From an uncultured Desulfobulbaceae bacterium (GTDB lineage: Bacteria > Desulfobacterota > Desulfobulbia > Desulfobulbales > Desulfocapsaceae), in assembly GCA_903891045.1 (NCBI GenBank), contig CAITDH010000006.1, positions 1 to 33,617 of the forward strand: a stretch of DNA of 33,617 nt. The letters run 5' to 3'. The position numbers were made by a program, and so were the translations under genes. Below the pieces are notes generated by a model that saw only the letters and a program-made list of their open reading frames with translations, had not been told where the DNA came from and searched no databases. Shown here in pieces: positions 19,001 through 24,426 of this stretch. Within the stretch, counting starts at the first letter, position 1. Each line of letters begins with the position of its first letter.

Positions 19001-19195
19001 GCTACCGGCCAGGGCCACAAAAAGAGAACCAACCTGAACTTTTCGCGAATCAGCCGTCACCCCAGAGACCGTTATTCCGGCGGGCAGTTTTGTACCCAAA
19101 ACAGAATACGCCATCGAGCCCAAAAGTGCCTGCAGAGAATATTCTCCGCTGCCACTCTCTTTGGAAAACTGCCTTTCAGGTTTTACACAATTCAT
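16052..19195 (-). CDS. murEF: MurE-MurF fusion: UDP-MurNAc-tripeptide synthetase and tripeptide--D-Ala-D-Ala ligase
   Basis: One 1047-residue frame encodes two consecutive cytoplasmic Mur ligases. Residues 1 to about 567 are MurE: VTADSRKVQVGSLFVAL, P-loop GVTGTNGKTTVSYLLES, FVDYAHTPDALEKVL, the DNPR motif (469-473) that in MurE indicates meso-diaminopimelate as substrate, and IAGKGHELYQL. Residues from about 575 are MurF: VVTDSRKVAAGDIFVALAGE, P-loop GITGSCGKTTVKEM, ILEMGMNRPGEIARLAEI and LNDTYNANPASMRAGL. The lengths match two complete enzymes, and no stop or frameshift separates them. MurE carries two insertions: residues 297-322, a copy of the dispersed repeat, and about 488-513, a shorter related stretch before the SRAQAI helix. 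The upstream Shine-Dalgarno is weak; the start was chosen as the first ATG before the conserved domain. Confidence 0.95.
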   Translation of the reverse strand: MNCVKPERQFSKESGSGEYSLQALLGSMAYSVLGTKLPAGITVSGVTADSRKVQVGSLFVALAGSRTDGHAYLEQVMASGCAALVVEEGRVTAEQFAGCGQCVIVVADSHLAYAQIAANLYGHPAQGLTMIGVTGTNGKTTVSYLLESCLKQLGLSVGVIGTVNYRYRDAKGQDITIPAPFTTPEPLLLQALLRQMADAGVPHVIMEVSSHALVQRRLGDLQFDVVAFTNLSRDHLDYHQDMDDYFAAKALLFRDHLKKDGKAVITRSVCYDPEEEKRTRRLVELCEAQGAQVLQCGGSGDGQRPNAAGARDGAGATGGSGDCDIYPLTIQLDLNSTVMTLHVLADEVQVATPLVGDFNVANLQTVMGLGLALGIQAKALSSMLAHASGAPGRMQRVLPAEQQAHLRPAVFVDYAHTPDALEKVLETLSRLPHRRLICVLGCGGDRDKGKRAIMGEIAGQRCDVVLVTDDNPRGESPQEIVAQIVSGIRLSGNGERSPSWLWTSVANEKGFLVIYSRAQAIATAIGAATAEDIVLIAGKGHELYQLSQDGKRFFDDTLEVKKALTAWKLEDLKLATKGMLTCDSCGAVGLGAVVTDSRKVAAGDIFVALAGERFDGHDFLEQVAAAGAGCLVVCKDTPQKALPAIPCLLVDDTLRALGDLAAYRRQVMKTVSRPLVVGITGSCGKTTVKEMTSAIFEQHWLSREDAPPDQVLKTRGNFNNLIGLPLSLLPLGPGQKAAILEMGMNRPGEIARLAEIADPDIACIVNVHAAHLEGLHSLEGVARAKEELFAGSGAATTLVINLDDPLVRACAERYQQQKISYAADEAGMRYAPQVFASDVQKAGNFAQSFVLHAAGETIPVTLQVPGVHNISNAVAAAAIACAAGIGISEIAAGLAAFQPADKRMQIVTGKGGLHILNDTYNANPASMRAGLATLGRQDGGRRVAILGDMLELGPTSAGAHREVGQYAADQGVDYLALVGDFADETATGARMAGMDNQRIRIFQEKKDMAAWIEGLLAAGQVQAGDWLLVKGSRGMRLEVVVEQLMVP
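17708..17731 (-). repeat. Probable short degenerate copy of the dispersed repeat in murE
   Basis: On the minus strand GAGCGGTAACGGCGAGCGA matches the repeat's left end GAGCGGTGACGGCCAGGGA at 16 of 19 positions and is read in the same frame as the first murE copy (SGNGERS versus SGDGQR). It sits in an insertion of roughly 20 residues between the DNPR-helix region and the SRAQAI helix, where most MurE proteins have a short loop. Confidence 0.45.
18230..18304 (-). repeat. Dispersed in-frame repeat inside murE, bounded by 12-bp direct repeats
   Basis: The 12-mer GGGAGCGGTGAC (minus strand) occurs at 18293-18304 and again at 18230-18241, exactly 63 bp (21 codons) apart. Between them lie GGCCTAATGCCGCGGGAGCC and GCCAGGGACGGC, shared with the ftsQ and kinase copies. 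Relative to the 51-bp kinase unit it lacks 3 bp near the left end and has 15 extra bp (CAGGAGCGACTGGCG) near the right end, so the frame is preserved. It encodes a glycine/alanine-rich loop. Confidence 0.85.
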
Positions 19196-19264
19196 TGAGA
19201 ATGGTTGAGAGATGGAAGTTGAATGATAAAACCGTAATCAATGGCCCAAAAAACTATCTGTTTT

Positions 19265-21337
19265 TTACTTTTTACTTTCAGCTTTATTCTTTATTTTCCC
19301 ATCACTTACTGTCTGACTTTTGGCAGGCGCTGTCTTATCAGCTTTTTCATCTTTTTTCAAAGTGAGCAGACACTCTTTCACTCCATACAAGGGTATTCCT
19401 GCTGACGGGCTCTGCGCCACAACCCGTCCAGTTCCTTGAATCCGGATCTTGACTTTTTTGTCCTGCAACAACCGCAAGGCCCGCCGCAAACTCATACCAC
19501 CAAGATCAGGCATGAGAGGATGATGCGATTCAAGCACAGTCTCGAGGCCGGCCAAGGCTTTTTTCTTTTGCTCCTGCTGGTAATTGCTCCCTTTTCTCTC
19601 AGACATACTCATCATATCCGAAAGATTTTTATGCACCTGCTGCAGGGCCACCATCGACGGCAAAATCTTGCCGGCTGGTCCAGCCAGGTCCCACACATCT
19701 TTGGCAGAGGCAAGGGATGGTTCAAGATACGGCTGACGCACGATCACCATAAGAATCAGTTCCGGTTTTTCTGCCGGCAACAGAGCAAACATCATTCTGT
19801 TCCTGACATATTCGCCGTCCTTGCCGTCCCCAGCAGCGGACTGACCTGCGGTCGTTCCAGCCTCAACCGGCTGAAAAGAGAACTCACGGGTATCAACAAA
19901 AACAGAATCAAGCACCCCTTTATGCCCTCTGGCCTTGAATAATCTCCAGATTTCTGCTGATGCAGGATGCGATGCCTGCGTGCGCCCCGCAGGAAGCGCT
20001 GCTGAGATGGGCGTTTCACCTATTACCGACAACCTGAAAGGATACTCATGCTCACCATTCCGCTCCAAAACACGATCAAGAACATGCGGCAAGACCTGAT
20101 GACTGCCATTTAAGAGATAATTCATACCAAGAAGTATCTGTATTGGCGTCGCCTCAACCGGCATAGTTCCTGTTGCCTTTTCCGGCGCCACAGCTTTTTT
20201 TCCAATCCCGACAAAATTGCCTTTGCCATTTGTCGTTCCCGCACTGTCTTTGGCGCCCGCGACACTCAGAGTTTCGCTTCCAGCTCGCTGACCTGGTCGT
20301 CCATGGTCTGCCTGTACCGAGAAGTCCAGATCCGGCACCGCACTCAAGCCCAACCGCTCCCACAAACGAAGCTCACTGCCGGCATCAACGGTTCCTGCCG
20401 CAATGCTCCATGGATAACCCTGTTCATATCTATCCCAATCGGCCTGAAGCAGGGCCGCATCCTGAAAGAAGCCCCGTATTTCCTGAGGGATAACCACCGG
20501 CTCAAGCAGGATATTGGCAAGAAGTTTCTTCTTGTATTGATAGAATATATTTGGATCAAAAGAGGGGAAATTGGCATTGGCGACAATGGCACCGGTTTCT
20601 GTCTCCATGAGAATGGCGGCAATCTCCACCCCCTCATGCCCTCCCCCGATCGATGTCACAAATTTTTCAAGAAAATCCTGTATTTTCAAGTCGATGGTCA
20701 AAGCAAGATGCTGACCACTGATGCCCGTCCGAGAATGTCCAGCCAAATCAATATGAGGGAACTCATCCTGACTGATACTGGCCTGACTAAGGAGGCGATT
20801 ATAATAATGTTCCGCCCCGGCTAATCCCATATTCTGATCGGCAAAACCAATCACATGGGCCGCAACGCCCTTGTACGGATAATAGCGGACCTGCTCCCTG
20901 TCCAAAAAGATACCAGAAAGATGAAGATCCGTTATGGCCTTTTCTTCTTCCAAACTGATATTTTTTGCCAGCCAGATCCGCTGCGCATCCTTTTCCAAAC
21001 GCCCCAGCAACTCTTGTTCACGCATCCCCAAAACAGTGGCAAGCTGCTCGGCGCTCCCGTGAATATCTTCCAGCTCCCTGGGTCTTACATAGACAGAAAC
21101 CCGGTCAAGAGACAGGGCCATCTCCTTGAAATTCCTGTCATAAATTATCCCACGCTCATTCTTTTTTCTTTCTGTCGCCTTTGCCTGCCCAAAAAACACC
21201 TTACGAGCAAGCCCTGTGATCTCCTGTTTATACAGAACACCGCCCACAACTCCGACGACAACCACCAGGGCCACACACAAAACCGCCAGCCTACTTCGTC
21301 CGCTCTTCTTTGCCTTCCGACGCGACTGTATGACCAT
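19265..21337 (-). CDS. ftsI: FtsI/PBP3-like divisome protein with PASTA domain, catalytic transpeptidase motifs missing
   Basis: The position between ftsL and murEF, the basic N-terminus with a transmembrane helix (about 17-36), the pedestal motif ERGIIYDRN (61-69), QVRYYPYKGVAAHVIGF and LTIDLKIQDFLEKF identify an FtsI-type protein. A transpeptidase-like outline follows: METETGAIVANANFPSFDPN and VEATPIQILLGMNYLLNG. A PASTA domain lies at about 605-662. All active-site motifs are absent. The EPGSTFK position reads EPVVIPQ (279-285), the SSN region reads PWSIAAG, and the AGKTGTAQ position reads EAGTTAGQ (492-499). There is also no room for the usual segment of about 50 residues between the first two. 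It is therefore probably unable to bind penicillin or cross-link peptidoglycan and may act as a scaffold. The frame is intact, so this is not simple decay. Residues 345-380 form a low-complexity insertion that may derive from the dispersed repeat. Confidence 0.85.
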   Translation of the reverse strand: MVIQSRRKAKKSGRSRLAVLCVALVVVVGVVGGVLYKQEITGLARKVFFGQAKATERKKNERGIIYDRNFKEMALSLDRVSVYVRPRELEDIHGSAEQLATVLGMREQELLGRLEKDAQRIWLAKNISLEEEKAITDLHLSGIFLDREQVRYYPYKGVAAHVIGFADQNMGLAGAEHYYNRLLSQASISQDEFPHIDLAGHSRTGISGQHLALTIDLKIQDFLEKFVTSIGGGHEGVEIAAILMETETGAIVANANFPSFDPNIFYQYKKKLLANILLEPVVIPQEIRGFFQDAALLQADWDRYEQGYPWSIAAGTVDAGSELRLWERLGLSAVPDLDFSVQADHGRPGQRAGSETLSVAGAKDSAGTTNGKGNFVGIGKKAVAPEKATGTMPVEATPIQILLGMNYLLNGSHQVLPHVLDRVLERNGEHEYPFRLSVIGETPISAALPAGRTQASHPASAEIWRLFKARGHKGVLDSVFVDTREFSFQPVEAGTTAGQSAAGDGKDGEYVRNRMMFALLPAEKPELILMVIVRQPYLEPSLASAKDVWDLAGPAGKILPSMVALQQVHKNLSDMMSMSERKGSNYQQEQKKKALAGLETVLESHHPLMPDLGGMSLRRALRLLQDKKVKIRIQGTGRVVAQSPSAGIPLYGVKECLLTLKKDEKADKTAPAKSQTVSDGKIKNKAESKK
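20198..20305 (-). repeat. Possible diverged copy of the dispersed repeat inside ftsI
   Basis: The minus-strand segment GCGGGCGCCAAAGACAGTGC and the following bases align without gaps to the right half of the murE copy (GCGGGAGCCAGGGACGGCGC) at about two thirds of 35 positions. The encoded peptides also match in frame (AGAKDSAGTTNGKG versus AGARDGAGATGGSG). It occupies the low-complexity insertion in the degenerate transpeptidase domain. The similarity is suggestive, not decisive. Confidence 0.4.
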
Positions 21338-21390
21338 CTTAACCCTGACTCAGCCGCTGCTAACAAACAGCTAATAAATAATTGATAGTC

Positions 21391-21753
21391 CTAGAAACGA
21401 GTGACCTGCCCTTTTTCAGGGACATACAGGGCAAGCTGCTTCGCCGCCATTGTGTTGAGAGACCCAGGAGAATAAAGACGGGCCCGCTCAGCCCTGAGTT
21501 TGATATTTTCATCCATAAGGCCATAACGACCTTCCTCGGCAGCCAGAATTGTTCTGGCGTTCCGCTCCGCAGAGGAAGAGAGCCAGAAATTAACCAGAAA
21601 CAACAAAGGGAAAAAAAGAAACAAGACCTTTCCTACAGCTATCCACAATACTTTGGGGCCAATCAGACCGAGGACTTTTTGACATACCTGTCGACGCATC
21701 GAGGATGAAATCATGGGACGACAATATGCTGGGGTAGAGTGGTTGATCAACAT
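21391..21753 (-). CDS. ftsL: FtsL-like cell division protein
   Basis: The 120-residue product has the FtsL layout: a cytoplasmic N-terminus, one transmembrane helix (VLFLFFPLLFLVNFWL, about 43-58), then a periplasmic coiled coil (LMDENIKLRAERARLYS) and a short tail with AAKQLALYVPEKGQV, the usual FtsL C-terminal helix-strand. FtsL partners with FtsB and FtsQ and activates FtsW-FtsI. Sequence identity within the family is always low, so the call rests on topology and position between rsmH and ftsI. The start could be the first Met or one of the downstream Met residues at 14 and 19. The gene ends 53 bp before ftsI. Confidence 0.82.
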   Translation of the reverse strand: MLINHSTPAYCRPMISSSMRRQVCQKVLGLIGPKVLWIAVGKVLFLFFPLLFLVNFWLSSSAERNARTILAAEEGRYGLMDENIKLRAERARLYSPGSLNTMAAKQLALYVPEKGQVTRF

Positions 21754-21810
21754 GATACGCTCCTGTGTTTGTTTCTTGATACAGCCCCTGATACAATAAG
21801 ATTCAAACTG

Positions 21811-22710
21811 TCACTTCCTGACCGCTACTCTCAATCGTGCACTGCGCGACCTGTAATTTGCTGCAATCTCAGCAGGTGTCGGCATTACAGGTTTGGGAGT
21901 AAGGATCTCCATATTTTCCTGTTCCCTGAACTTTCGTTTCACCATCCGGTCTTCCAAAGAATGAAACGAAATCACACAAAACCTGGCCCCGGATCGAAGC
22001 AGTGGCGGCACATCCTCAAGGATTCGGGCCAGATTTTCCAACTCACTATTCACCGCGATACGCAGGGCCTGAAAAACCTTGGTCGCCACATGAATATTCT
22101 CTGGATGAAAACGTCTGGGGATGGCCCGGGCCACAACAGCAGCCAGTTGCCCAGAGGTTACGATCTTTTCAGGAAAACGGGATCGCACGATCTCACGGGC
22201 TATCGGCCTGGCCTGTTTTTCATCTCCATAATAAAAGAAAATGTCTGCCAGCTCTTTCTCGGTACACGAGGCAAGGAGCGATGCGGCCGTCACTTCGCGC
22301 CTGGTATCCATCCGCATATCAAGGGGCTCATCCCGCTGAAAGCTGAAGCCGCGGCCACCTAAATCCAGTTGCAGCGAGGAAAGACCGATATCAATGAGCA
22401 CGCCATCCACCTGTTCCACTCCCAGCTCGGCGAGTCCATCGGCAATCTCGGCAAAATTACGTCTGACAATAGTCAAACGATCAGCAAAAGACTGTAACCT
22501 GACCCGACTCCTGGCAATGGCCGTCTCATCCCACTCAAAGGCAATGACCCGACCATCCGGCGCGGAGTGGCGCAAAATCGCCTCGGTATGCCCGCCAAGA
22601 CCTAAAGTGCCATCCACATACACTCCCCCTGAGCGGGGAGCAAGATAAGTAAGAATTTCTTCGGGCAGTACCGAACAATGAATTGGCGTTTCCGACCAAT
22701 CAGAATCCAT
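21811..22710 (-). CDS. rsmH: 16S rRNA (cytosine(1402)-N(4))-methyltransferase RsmH
   Basis: The 299-residue product (formerly MraW) methylates N4 of C1402 in 16S rRNA using S-adenosylmethionine. It starts with the family motif HCSVLPEEILTYL, then YVDGTLGLGGHTEAIL (SAM-binding motif I) and VDGVLIDIGLSSLQLD (motif IV region). FSFQRDEPLDMRMD and RIAVNSELENLARIL are further conserved blocks, and VISFHSLEDRMVKRKFRE lies near the end. Length is normal. The ATG overlaps the mraZ stop codon as TGATG, the usual arrangement of this pair. Confidence 0.97.
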   Translation of the reverse strand: MDSDWSETPIHCSVLPEEILTYLAPRSGGVYVDGTLGLGGHTEAILRHSAPDGRVIAFEWDETAIARSRVRLQSFADRLTIVRRNFAEIADGLAELGVEQVDGVLIDIGLSSLQLDLGGRGFSFQRDEPLDMRMDTRREVTAASLLASCTEKELADIFFYYGDEKQARPIAREIVRSRFPEKIVTSGQLAAVVARAIPRRFHPENIHVATKVFQALRIAVNSELENLARILEDVPPLLRSGARFCVISFHSLEDRMVKRKFREQENMEILTPKPVMPTPAEIAANYRSRSARLRVAVRK

Positions 22711-23180
22711 CAGAAAATCCCCAACCTGGCCAGACTCTCCTTGTAATCCCCAAAATTGTCACGGGTGGCCTGATTCTCCAGCTCCCAGGCGCCCTTGTCC
22801 CAGATCTCGACATAATCAAGCATTCCAGCCAAGACTACATCCTGAACAATGCCGGCCTCACTGCGCAGCGATGGCGGCAACAACACTCGTCCCTGTTTGT
22901 CAGGAAGGCAGGGAGTAACCCCAGAGACCACCAGACGGATAAAATTAGTCAGGCCGGGCTGTTCACGGCCATTAGTCAACAGCTTGTTTTCCAGGATCTC
23001 CCACTGCGAGACCGGAAAGGCGCGCAGATGGGCGCCCCAATTGGTCACCATCAGCTCCTCGGACTCATACTGCGCAAGGACATCCCGAAATCGGCTGGGG
23101 ATATTCAACCGTCCTTTGATATCGAGCGCGTGTTCCGACCTGCCGCGAAATCTGCTGGTTGTTAAATTGCTGTTTTCCAT
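22710..23180 (-). CDS. mraZ: Transcriptional regulator MraZ
   Basis: The 156-residue product is the first gene of the dcw cluster. It has the two AbrB-like half-domains of MraZ, each with the family motif: DIKGRLNIPSRFR near the N-terminus and DKQGRVLLPPSLR in the second half. MraZ forms ring-shaped oligomers and in E. coli represses its own dcw promoter by binding TGGG/GTGG-type direct repeats. A matching phased array lies directly upstream here, so autoregulation is likely. The start ATG 23180 is preceded by GGGAGG at close spacing and by GAGAGGGTGG slightly further up. Confidence 0.96.
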   Translation of the reverse strand: MENSNLTTSRFRGRSEHALDIKGRLNIPSRFRDVLAQYESEELMVTNWGAHLRAFPVSQWEILENKLLTNGREQPGLTNFIRLVVSGVTPCLPDKQGRVLLPPSLRSEAGIVQDVVLAGMLDYVEIWDKGAWELENQATRDNFGDYKESLARLGIF

Positions 23181-23187
23181 GGCCTCC

Positions 23188-23233
23188 CGCCACCCTCTCC
23201 CACCACGTTCCCTTCTTCACCACTTTACACCAC
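23188..23233 (-). promoter_or_regulatory. MraZ-box array (five sites at 10-bp phase)
   Basis: Reading the minus strand, hexamers GTGGTG (23228-23233), GTGGTG (23218-23223), AGGGAA (23208-23213), GTGGGA (23198-23203) and GTGGCG (23188-23193) follow one another at exact 10-bp steps, one helical turn each. The middle site is degenerate. They lie between the predicted transcription start and the mraZ ATG. This is the expected form of MraZ operator repeats, which lets the ring-shaped MraZ oligomer contact one face of the DNA. Confidence 0.65.
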
Positions 23234-23243
23234 TATTTACCCT

Positions 23244-23271
23244 TTTATAGCAGGAGGAGACCACTTGTCAA
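23244..23271 (-). promoter_or_regulatory. Sigma70-type promoter of the dcw cluster
   Basis: On the minus strand a perfect -35 TTGACA (23266-23271) is separated by 16 bp from a -10 TATAAA (23244-23249). The predicted start of transcription is near 23237, leaving a leader of about 57 nt before mraZ. A further GTGGTC lies in the spacer. No equally good promoter was seen before any gene downstream in the cluster. Confidence 0.75.
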
Positions 23272-23400
23272 GATTTTTCCCAATTTTGTAAAAAACAACT
23301 TCCTTCACACATTTAAAGACAAAATACTACAGAATGTACAGCAGCGAAACAAAATACGCAACAGAAGACACAACAGAAACATCATTCACAAAATAGCAAA

Positions 23401-23431
23401 AGGATGGCCTGTCGTGAAGAAAGACCATCCT
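23401..23431. repeat. Inverted repeat with 7-bp arms
   Basis: AGGATGG (23401-23407) and CCATCCT (23425-23431) are perfect complements separated by 17 bases. There is no T-tract on either side, so it is not a clear terminator. It may be a protein-binding site or part of a small RNA, or a chance match. Confidence 0.35.
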
Positions 23432-23602
23432 CCTGAAATAATGAATTAAATCTTGCAGACACTCTTTACTCAACAGGTAAGAAAAAAAGAAAAAAGAGGG
23501 GGGAGGAAAAAGGGAAATATTTTTTGATATTTTAACGAATAAGACTCTGCACCGAATTCTTCCTATCCCTTGATCAGAATTCAAAAAAGAGCACTCAACA
23601 CT

Positions 23603-23631
23603 TTGTTTTTTGGGTAACCTGTGTGTATTAT
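23603..23631 (+). promoter_or_regulatory. Probable promoter of the hemerythrin gene
   Basis: TTGTTT (23603-23608) and TATTAT (23626-23631) are separated by exactly 17 bp. The -10 matches consensus at five of six positions, the -35 at only three. Transcription would begin near 23638, just before the leader inverted repeat. Confidence 0.45.
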
Positions 23632-23647
23632 TTCATATAGTTGTCAC

Positions 23648-23682
23648 TTGTGGTAGATTGAGTTACTTTGGACCTACCACAA
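23648..23682 (+). promoter_or_regulatory. 9-bp inverted repeat in the hemerythrin leader
   Basis: TTGTGGTAG (23648-23656) and CTACCACAA (23674-23682) are perfect inverted repeats with a 17-nt loop. They lie roughly 10-45 nt after the predicted transcription start and 70 bp before the likely start codon. This could be an operator for a dimeric repressor or an RNA stem-loop in the leader. Confidence 0.5.
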
Positions 23683-23751
23683 CTTGTTTCTCAAACTGAC
23701 CACAATGAGTTGTCTTTACAACTTGAATCCAGAATTATTTGCCAAGCTATT

Positions 23752-24222
23752 ATGAGTAACGAACAACCGTATATTGTATGGACGGAGGAGTTAAAGACTG
23801 ATTTCCCCACCATTGACATTCAACATAAAAAAATAATCGACATTGCAAACAACTTACATTCGAGCCTTGGAAGTGACAATCTTCAGGAATTGATCAAAAC
23901 CCACTTAAGCCAATTAAAGATCTACAGCGCCGTACATTTCAGGTTTGAAGAGAAAATCCTTCAAAATCACAATTATTTTTTACTTAACGAACATGAATGT
24001 TTGCATGATGCTTTTGTAGGAGAACTTATCAAGTTAGAAGAAAGATTTTCTGAGTTGGAAAACAAATTCCCGAGAATACTCACCTACAAAGAAATCGAGT
24101 CTTTTTCTTGGGAAATATTAAATTTTGTCTCAAAGTGGTGGTTGCATCATATTTTAGTAGAAGATAAAAAATACTTGGATTTCTTACAAAAAATTGCGGA
24201 CACATATGACAGTGGCAACTAA
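23752..24222 (+). CDS. Bacteriohemerythrin
   Basis: From ATG 23752 (MSNEQPYIVWTEEL) the product has 156 residues, the usual size of a single-domain bacteriohemerythrin. All diiron ligand motifs are visible: the QH in IDIQHKKI, the HFRFEEKIL pair, the two histidines of EHECLHDAF, and the final HHILVEDKKY. Such proteins bind O2 reversibly and serve as oxygen carriers, oxygen or NO sensors, or delivery proteins, in the cytoplasm. The ORF-track start at 23668 is a TTG inside the loop of the inverted repeat and precedes the conserved region by 28 residues of unrelated sequence, so I reject it. Shine-Dalgarno pairing is weak. The gene is markedly AT-richer than its neighbours, hinting at separate origin. 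It runs co-directionally with the sensor kinase that follows. Confidence 0.9.
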   Translation: MSNEQPYIVWTEELKTDFPTIDIQHKKIIDIANNLHSSLGSDNLQELIKTHLSQLKIYSAVHFRFEEKILQNHNYFLLNEHECLHDAFVGELIKLEERFSELENKFPRILTYKEIESFSWEILNFVSKWWLHHILVEDKKYLDFLQKIADTYDSGN

Positions 24223-24239
24223 AATAGTTAGTAATATAA

Positions 24240-24395
24240 GCAGGACATGAAGTTGAGGATCCTTCTGATTACAGTCAAATCTATCCTGCGACAAAAAACC
24301 ACCTCACAACTGTCTCCATACCAACTGCACAAGAATTGGCTGCGTTTTGCAAATGGACAAGAGGATGCCATCGCTCGAAACTTTTAGTAAGGTAA
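24240..24395 (+). pseudogene. Possible remnant of a coding sequence (no start codon)
   Basis: The 204-bp gap between the hemerythrin and kinase genes contains one frame open for 51 codons, containing DPSDYSQIYPATKNHL and ending ELAAFCKWTRGCH...LLVR before TAA. There is no in-frame ATG or GTG near its 5' end and no Shine-Dalgarno. The peptide looks protein-like, with no simple repeats, but I do not recognise it. It may be the 3' remnant of a deleted gene, or a chance open frame. Confidence 0.25.
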
Positions 24396-24426
24396 GGTCA
24401 TCACGTTTATATCATGAGGTATTTTC

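Larger units (their letters stand above)
23281..23751. other. AT-rich intergenic region between mraZ and the hemerythrin gene
   Basis: About 470 bp separate the divergent mraZ and hemerythrin genes beyond the mraZ promoter. The region is AT-rich. It holds a 7-bp inverted repeat (23401-23431), a polypurine tract of roughly 40 nt (about 23480-23519), the predicted hemerythrin promoter (23603-23631) and a 9-bp leader inverted repeat (23648-23682). The ORFs listed here by the track (23159-23449 plus, 23327-23584 minus) look like chance reading frames of low-complexity sequence. Confidence 0.5.

Noticed and set aside
19808-19867. GGGGACGGCAAGGACGGCG in ftsI as a definite repeat copy
   Set aside because: The upstream part (EAGTTAGQ) aligns better with a decayed AGKTGTAQ motif, and the remaining match is short and GC-driven. 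It is kept only as a weak remark.
19265-21337. Frameshift or assembly error explaining the missing FtsI catalytic motifs
   Set aside because: The frame is open for 690 codons with recognisable domains before and after, and the ORFs listed in other frames over the region contain no EPGSTFK- or KTG-like motif.
23551-23582. Two GAATTC sites 17 bp apart
   Set aside because: Each is a self-palindrome of six bases and the flanks do not extend the symmetry, so chance is the simplest explanation.
23668-23751. N-terminal extension of the hemerythrin from TTG 23668
   Set aside because: The extra 28 residues resemble no hemerythrin N-terminus, and the TTG lies in the loop of the leader inverted repeat without a Shine-Dalgarno.
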